Assembly: GCA_011772425.1 (NCBI GenBank)
Contig: WVZO01000161.1
Span: 1-33,932, forward strand
Direction: 5' to 3'
DNA: 33,932 bases
Source: Candidatus Aminicenantota bacterium
GTDB taxonomy: Bacteria > Acidobacteriota > Aminicenantia > UBA2199
Shown: in pieces, positions 29,331 through 33,932 of the stretch
How the letters are laid out: each line of letters opens with the position of its first letter
Numbering within the stretch: the stretch's first letter is position 1
Notes under the pieces: model-generated
The model's database searches: none
The model's input: the letters and a program-made list of their open reading frames with translations, nothing else
Told to the model about the DNA's origin: nothing
Position numbers and translations under genes: made by a program

Positions 29331-30646
29331 AAAAATCCGCAACAAGCCTCATTATCAGCTCTTATTTATTAACAATCTTTATCGGCACCATTGTTTTAAT
29401 GTTACCCTTTTCCACTACCCATGGTTCCATCAATCCTGAAGATGCCTTATTCACTGCCGCATCTGCTGTGACAGTTACAGGTCTAATTGTAAAAAACACC
29501 GCCGCGGATTTTACACCCTTCGGACAGTTGGTGATTCTTATCTTACTCCAGGTTGGCGGACTGGGGTTTATGACCTTTTCGACTTTTTACATTCTACTAA
29601 TGGGAAAATCCTTTTCTCTTACAGATAAAACCATTATTGAAAATGAGTTTACCCCCGGTAGTTATAAAAATGTCAAAGACCTGCTCAAAAAGATCGTATT
29701 ATTGACTTTTGGCATTGAGCTCGTCGGGGCTGTGGTTTTATATCTCCAGTTTACCCGGCTGCATGGAGCCCATCGGGTATTCGCTTCAATTTTTCACTCG
29801 ATCTCTGCCTTTTGCAACGCTGGTTTTTCTATTTTCAACAATAGTTTTGAGGATTATGTCTCCCATTGGAGTATCAACCTGACATTGATCGTTTTAATTA
29901 TCTGCGGTGGTATCGGCTTCCTGGTATTAAACGAAATTGGCCTCTTCATCCGGCGAAAAATCAAAAGTTTCTCAAAATTTTCCTTGCACACAAAGCTGGT
30001 ATTGATTAGCACCGCTATCTTAATTTTTAGCGGTTTCCTGATCATTTTTACTCAAGAAATATTGAATAGAAAAAATCATTTTTTCTTCGGGGTAAAAGTT
30101 TTATCATCGTTGTTTCAAGCCGTCACCACCAGGACTGCCGGATTCAACACCATTAACCTGAATTACCTCTCTTTCGGCTCTATATTTATTATTACTATTT
30201 TAATGTTCATCGGTGCCTCTCCCGGCTCTACCGGCGGTGGCATAAAGACAACCTCTGCCAGTGTGGTGTTCGCATATTTTCACTCCCGACTGCAAGGGAA
30301 AGAAAAAATCGATATTTTTTATCGGAATATTCCTGCCAAAACCGTTGAAAAGGCATTTATTGTCATTATTATCCATTTTTTATTGATTGGATTTTTCTTT
30401 TTGTTATTATTGACTATTGAGACCGAATTTGAAATGAGGCAATTATTGTTTGAAACTGTTTCTGCTTTTGGAACAGTGGGGCTCAGTATGGGAATCACGT
30501 CCGATTTATCCGTACTCTCCAAATTAATTGTGTCTCTTACTATGTTTATTGGTCGAATCGGGCCGCTGACCCTTTTAATTGCCTTAAGCAAAAGAGAATC
30601 CCGTGCCGTTTTCAAATACCCGGAAGAACATATCATGATCGGTTAG
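29327..30646 (+). CDS. ktrB: Potassium uptake protein, TrkH/KtrB membrane subunit
   Basis: 439 residues with about ten membrane helices and four pore loops: AASAVTVTGLIV, SAFCNAGFSIF, TTRTAGFNTIN and AFGTVGLSMG, each with the conserved filter Gly. GASPGSTGGGIKTTS is the intramembrane loop that gates KtrB. It transports K+ with Na+ under control of the KtrA ring. The 4-base overlap with lepB suggests coupling. A CACGAAGG-type repeat separates it from ktrA, which follows on the same strand. Confidence 0.95.
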   Translation: MKKSATSLIISSYLLTIFIGTIVLMLPFSTTHGSINPEDALFTAASAVTVTGLIVKNTAADFTPFGQLVILILLQVGGLGFMTFSTFYILLMGKSFSLTDKTIIENEFTPGSYKNVKDLLKKIVLLTFGIELVGAVVLYLQFTRLHGAHRVFASIFHSISAFCNAGFSIFNNSFEDYVSHWSINLTLIVLIICGGIGFLVLNEIGLFIRRKIKSFSKFSLHTKLVLISTAILIFSGFLIIFTQEILNRKNHFFFGVKVLSSLFQAVTTRTAGFNTINLNYLSFGSIFIITILMFIGASPGSTGGGIKTTSASVVFAYFHSRLQGKEKIDIFYRNIPAKTVEKAFIVIIIHFLLIGFFFLLLLTIETEFEMRQLLFETVSAFGTVGLSMGITSDLSVLSKLIVSLTMFIGRIGPLTLLIALSKRESRAVFKYPEEHIMIG

Positions 30647-30690
30647 AACCTTTGTGTTCCTTCGTGTAACTTCGTGGCTAAAATAAAAAA
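30645..30690 (-). repeat. CCACGAAGTTACACGAAGG dispersed repeat
   Basis: On the minus strand TTTTAGCCACGAAG, then TTACACGAAGGAACACAAAGG, the same element as at 7402, 12101 and 14031. It overlaps the ktrB stop codon. Confidence 0.65.
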
Positions 30691-30773
30691 TTCAGGCAGA
30701 AAAATTTGCCTTCCTGGGGTAAATTTGTTAAAATTACGCTTACATTGTACCTTTGCGGCATTAAGGAGTTTTT

Positions 30774-31436
30774 ATGAAACGAGTTGCGGTAATCGGGCTG
30801 GGAAGTTTTGGTACTCATTTAGTCAAAACCCTGGCAAAAAAAGACATCGAGATCATTGCCATCGATACCGATGAGAATAGGGTCAATGAGATCAAAGATT
30901 TCGTTACCCAGCCCGTGACAACAGATGCTACCATAAAAGAGAACCTGGTATCCCTGGGAGTCGCGGACCTCGATTATGTGGTGGTCTCTTCAGGCCCCAG
31001 CCTGGAACCCAGTATTCTCACGGTTTATATATTAAAAGAGCTCGGTGTTCCCCGCATTGCCGCCAAAGCGCTTTCCGAAGACCATGAAAAAATTCTCCGT
31101 ATGGTGGGGGCAACAGATATTGTCTACCCGGAACGGGATGCGGCCCAAAAACTGGGCAATCAAATCGATTCTCCCACCTTAATCGATTATCTCCCCCTGG
31201 AATTGGGTTTTGTGCTCCAGGAGATTGCAGTGCCGGACGCTTTTATCGGGAAAACATTAAATGCCATCGACCTGCGAAAAAAGTACAAAGTAACGGTCCT
31301 GGCGATTAAATCCATCATTCCCGACGTCACCTCTATTAATCCCGCCGGTGACGTGGTCTTAAAAGAAAGCGATATCCTGATTGTTTTCGGTAAAAACGAA
31401 GATATCGAAAACTTACATAAGAAAACAAAGGGATAA
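30774..31436 (+). CDS. ktrA: Potassium uptake regulatory subunit KtrA (RCK)
   Basis: 220 residues. RCK_N Rossmann domain with VIGLGSFGTHLVKTLAKK and the adenine-binding acidic end IIAIDTDENRV, then RCK_C from about residue 140 (FVLQEIAVPDAFIGKTLNAIDLR ... ESDILIVFGKNEDI). The octameric ring binds ATP/ADP or NAD(H) and gates KtrB at the cytoplasmic face. AAGGAG precedes the ATG. It probably shares regulation with ktrB, but a weak separate promoter in the gap cannot be excluded. Confidence 0.95.
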   Translation: MKRVAVIGLGSFGTHLVKTLAKKDIEIIAIDTDENRVNEIKDFVTQPVTTDATIKENLVSLGVADLDYVVVSSGPSLEPSILTVYILKELGVPRIAAKALSEDHEKILRMVGATDIVYPERDAAQKLGNQIDSPTLIDYLPLELGFVLQEIAVPDAFIGKTLNAIDLRKKYKVTVLAIKSIIPDVTSINPAGDVVLKESDILIVFGKNEDIENLHKKTKG

Positions 31437-31438
31437 GG

Positions 31439-32269
31439 TTAATAATGAATGCCGTAGGCACTGGTAATGGGGCTGTAATAGATTTCATTATGAACTTCTT
31501 TGATCCCTGGTATTTTCATGACCACTTTTTCGCACCGTTCCAGGTCATCGTTACTATCCACAATGCCTCTTAAGGTCACCACTGCCTGAAGGGAATTCAC
31601 CTCCAGGAACTGGACCAAAATTTTATCTTTATAAATAATAGCGGTTTTGATTTCGTGTTCCAGGCAGAGGTCTTCTAATTTTTGCCGGGTTTCTTTTTCT
31701 GAAGCTTTAAACTCATCGCTGTCGATGATATTTTTGATCGACAGGGCAGCGGTTTCTGCAGAAAAGGAGCCGGTATTGATTACCAGGTCATAGAGACTGG
31801 GTTCTTCCCAATTTTCTCCAAAAAAGAAGCGCAGGAACCCGGCTCTTTCGTGGTCACTGTGTTGGATCAGTTTAACGGCGTGGTTCTTATCGCACTGGAG
31901 TCGTTTCATGACTCGCTGCTGTCGGATCTCCATTGGAGCGATGGTACGAACCCGAAGCACACCCGGCAGGTCTGCCAAGAGTACCTGGCCTCCCCGTCCC
32001 AGGATAATCCCGTTTCCTTTACGGACAAATTCAAAAATCGCTTCTTTCATAAAATGGAGGTACCTGGCTTTATCTGTCTTAAAGAGGTCCCAGAACCCGG
32101 GTTTCTTTTCATCGAATCGTTCCATACTTTCCCTGGGGATGCCGTATTCCACGAATGCCTCTTCCAATGATTCTTTATCAAGGTATTGGCAGTTAAAATC
32201 TTTACTAAGCAGTTGAGTGATTTCAGTGCCCAAACTGCCCAGCTGCCTTGAAATGGTTATAACTGGCAT
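31439..32269 (-). CDS. Cytidylate kinase-like protein with C-terminal BON domain
   Basis: 276 residues. Residues 1-190 are the Cytidylate_kinase-like family (PF13189): PVITISRQLGSLGTEITQLL with a modified P-loop, GNGIILGRGGQVLLADLPGV, and RTIAPMEIRQQRVMKR. Residues 200-265 look like a BON domain (IIYKDKILVQFLEVNSLQAVVTLRGIVDS ... MKIPGIKEVHNEI), which binds membranes or phospholipid-linked ligands. The substrate is unknown; it is probably not the housekeeping CMP kinase. A very strong AAGGAGGTGA precedes the ATG. It converges on ktrA with only 2 bases between the stops. Confidence 0.85.
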   Translation of the reverse strand: MPVITISRQLGSLGTEITQLLSKDFNCQYLDKESLEEAFVEYGIPRESMERFDEKKPGFWDLFKTDKARYLHFMKEAIFEFVRKGNGIILGRGGQVLLADLPGVLRVRTIAPMEIRQQRVMKRLQCDKNHAVKLIQHSDHERAGFLRFFFGENWEEPSLYDLVINTGSFSAETAALSIKNIIDSDEFKASEKETRQKLEDLCLEHEIKTAIIYKDKILVQFLEVNSLQAVVTLRGIVDSNDDLERCEKVVMKIPGIKEVHNEIYYSPITSAYGIHY

Positions 32270-32309
32270 CTTTCACCTCCTTTTGTCTTTTTTGCCACGG
32301 AAGCTTAAA

Positions 32310-32403
32310 GGCTTAGAAGTTAAGATGTTGGGAGGTTAAGAGGTTGAGAAAACTAAGAGAGCTTTTTTTCAAATTCTCTCTCAACTTCTCAACTTCTAAG
32401 CTT
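32310..32403. repeat. Hairpin with TTAGAAGTT-type arms
   Basis: GCTTAGAAGTT near 32310 pairs with AACTTCTAAGC near 32393-32403; inner words (GAGGTTGAGA / TCTCAACTTCTC) extend the stem around a T7 stretch. It resembles the hairpin at 4901. A pyrimidine-rich run (CTTACTTCTTACTTC, about 32505-32553) follows. Confidence 0.6.
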
Positions 32404-32559
32404 AACTGTTATGCCATGATTTATATAATATGATAATCCAATGTTTTCAACAGGATTTTTTAAAAATCCATCACCCCCAAATATGCCATTCTGGCCTGGC
32501 ACCAAATCTACTACCTACTACCCACTTCCTACTTCTTACTTCTTACTTCTTACTGTTTT

Positions 32560-32664
32560 TGCTGCCAGTCAAGATTTTCACGGACGTCTTCCCAGGTTTT
32601 ACGGGCCTCTCCTCAAACTTCACGGACGTCTCATTACGATTACGCATGAATTTCTCGACTGTCC
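32560..32664. repeat. Degenerate 21-bp repeat, about four units
   Basis: CGGACGTCT at 32581, CGGGCCTCT at 32602 and CGGACGTCT at 32623 are exactly 21 bases apart, with weaker units on both sides. On the minus strand it reads as heptads (TSVKFEE, RPVKPGK, TSVKILT). No convincing gene lies in 32270-32824. Confidence 0.7.
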
Positions 32665-32789
32665 CCTTTTCCACCTTTTCCCTCTCATCTTTTAGGCTCT
32701 TCACCCCGCAACCCGAAACCCGCAACCCGTAACGGATACCGCCAAATTCTTTAAAATTTGGCGGTGAATTTGAGGTGGATAATCATTGG

Positions 32790-32818
32790 TTGATATTTTA
32801 TCCTACTTATGGTATATA
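32790..32818 (+). promoter_or_regulatory. Promoter of the last ATPase gene, probably leaderless
   Basis: TTGATA (32790-32795), 17-base spacer, TATATA (32813-32818), then exactly 6 bases to the ATG at 32825. No Shine-Dalgarno is present. Confidence 0.65.
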
Positions 32819-32824
32819 AATAAT

Positions 32825-33932
32825 ATGGATTATGCAAAGGAAGAACGAATCGGTAACCCGGACCTTTTTACCGGCAGGAAAGCAGAATTGGCTTATTTCC
32901 TGAAATGGATTAACGATATCAAAGAAAGAAAATCCATGAGTACCGCCGTGCTGGCCCGGCGTAAAATGGGTAAAACTGCAATCCTGGAGCGGTTGTTCAA
33001 TATCACCTTTTACAAAAACCACGGTGTGATCCCATTTTACTATGAAGTCAAGGAAACGAAAATGTGGGTGGTGGATTTTTGCCGGGACTTTTTTCTTACG
33101 TTTATTTACCAGTACATTGCTTTCAAATCCCGGAAATCCGAATATATTACCCCTGAGGAAAAAAACAGTTTTGAAAAAGCCAAAAGGGCTGCCGTAAATG
33201 AAGGTTTAGAGTATTTAACCGGTATTATAACAGGCGTTGAATACGCGGTGGATCATGAGCAGTTAGACAGCCTGTGGGAGACGGTTCGCACAGCGCCCCA
33301 CACAATAGCTGCCCGGCAGAAAGAATTCATTGTACAATTGATCGATGAATTTCAATTTTTAAATGCCATGATCTACCGGGACAAAGACACGAAAATCCCG
33401 GCCAACGATCTGGCCGGTGGGTATCTGAGTACAGCCGAAAGTAAAATCGCACCTTTACTGGTTTCCGGCAGTTGGGTGGGCTGGCTGATGAAGGAACTGA
33501 ACACTATGCTTCCGGCACGGTTCAGGTATAAATTTCTTAAAAATATGCCGGAAAATGAAGCCATCGAGATGTTGTACAAATACTCCCGGTTTTTTGATGT
33601 CCCGGTGACTGAGGAAACCGCTTACTTACTGATTGGCCTCAGCGAAGGCAGTCCCTTTTATATCAGCGCGGTTATACGCTCCGACTGCCCGGGTAAAGAC
33701 CTCACTACCCTTGATGGATTGACCCGCGCCCTGGAGTTTGAGACCCTGGATGATGAGGGTATTATCAAATCCACCTGGATGGAATATATTTCTCGTTCTT
33801 TTCCTCAAATCAACGACCGCAATGCCAAAAATATCGTGCTGCATCTTTCCAAACATCGAGACCGGGAATGGACCCGGCAAGATTTAATGAAAGCATTAAA
33901 CCTGGAAATGACCGATGGCGATCTGGAGAAAA
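32825..33932 (+). CDS. AAA ATPase of the ATPase-nuclease family (3' partial)
   Basis: 369 residues visible, cut by the window end. ERIGNPDLFTGRKAELAYFL opens the protein; Walker A is VLARRKMGKTAILE (about residue 45) and Walker B is FIVQLIDEFQFLNAM (about residue 175). Later parts (SEGSPFYISAVI, KNIVLHLSKHRDREWTRQDL) belong to the lid and winged-helix region. The missing end should carry the PD-(D/E)XK domain seen at 1-630, which looks like the matching part of a paralogue. Biological role unknown. The upstream promoter gives a leaderless start. Confidence 0.88.
   Translation, partial: MDYAKEERIGNPDLFTGRKAELAYFLKWINDIKERKSMSTAVLARRKMGKTAILERLFNITFYKNHGVIPFYYEVKETKMWVVDFCRDFFLTFIYQYIAFKSRKSEYITPEEKNSFEKAKRAAVNEGLEYLTGIITGVEYAVDHEQLDSLWETVRTAPHTIAARQKEFIVQLIDEFQFLNAMIYRDKDTKIPANDLAGGYLSTAESKIAPLLVSGSWVGWLMKELNTMLPARFRYKFLKNMPENEAIEMLYKYSRFFDVPVTEETAYLLIGLSEGSPFYISAVIRSDCPGKDLTTLDGLTRALEFETLDDEGIIKSTWMEYISRSFPQINDRNAKNIVLHLSKHRDREWTRQDLMKALNLEMTDGDLEK

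Noticed and set aside
28782..30646. Membrane-transport operon with lepB as a channel subunit
   Set aside because: The first protein has all signal peptidase I catalytic motifs; the overlap with ktrB shows co-expression only.
1..33932. Window as a closed circle, since both ends hold parts of one gene family
   Set aside because: Joining the last base to the first puts the two parts in different frames and leaves out expected linker residues; they are more likely paralogues.

Overview
The window is bacterial chromosomal DNA of roughly 43% GC with dense genes on both strands. It comes from a Gram-negative-type organism: HslVU, a lipoprotein with a CGKKGPL mature end, signal peptidase I and a secreted GH92 glycosidase. 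No rRNA or other taxonomic marker is present. The repeated AAA ATPase/PD-(D/E)XK proteins, orphan lanthipeptide-like precursor, dispersed hairpins and codon-phased minisatellites recall uncultured lineages such as Candidatus Aminicenantota. That is an impression from memory, not a proof.

Layout. 1-630 is the 3' end of an ATPase/nuclease gene. 885-2021 is a pentapeptide-repeat potassium-channel fusion. 2018-2745 (-) holds a decayed ATPase and a small decayed partner. 2959-9582 is a housekeeping block: hslV-hslU, an FN3 lipoprotein, a DUF362 ferredoxin-like protein and uvrB. 9640-9835 is a 21-bp minisatellite. 9935-12084 carries an orphan RiPP precursor, an exported-looking methyltransferase, a 36-residue Lys-rich protein and a GNAT-YoaP protein next to an integron-attC-like hairpin. 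12232-13995 is an ATPase/nuclease gene whose promoter and first 15 codons are duplicated at 15222-15335, ahead of a SnoaL-like gene. 14094-14219 and 14845-15200 are 22-bp and 42-bp arrays around an orphan MNT nucleotidyltransferase. 15993-19853 is the accessory core: a DUF4062-HAD fusion, an Rpn-type nuclease, and a SEFIR gene overlapping an HNH nuclease gene with a full attC-like site at their junction. 19982-33932 has an AAA-ATPase/PDDEXK_9 protein, GH92, a hybrid histidine kinase, a 2-hydroxyacid dehydrogenase, a phosphorylase-like protein, tRNA-Val(CAC), lepB-ktrB-ktrA, a cytidylate-kinase-like/BON protein and the 5' end of another ATPase/nuclease gene.

How it works together. HslVU is a two-gene protease operon. 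KtrB and KtrA are the two parts of a potassium uptake system. The SEFIR/HNH pair, DUF4062-HAD and Rpn nuclease look like a small island of cassette-borne conflict or defence genes without a visible integrase. Several genes (hslV, uvrB, lepB and the last ATPase) have a -10 box only 6-8 bases before the start codon and no Shine-Dalgarno, suggesting leaderless mRNAs, while most others have strong AGGAGG-type sites.
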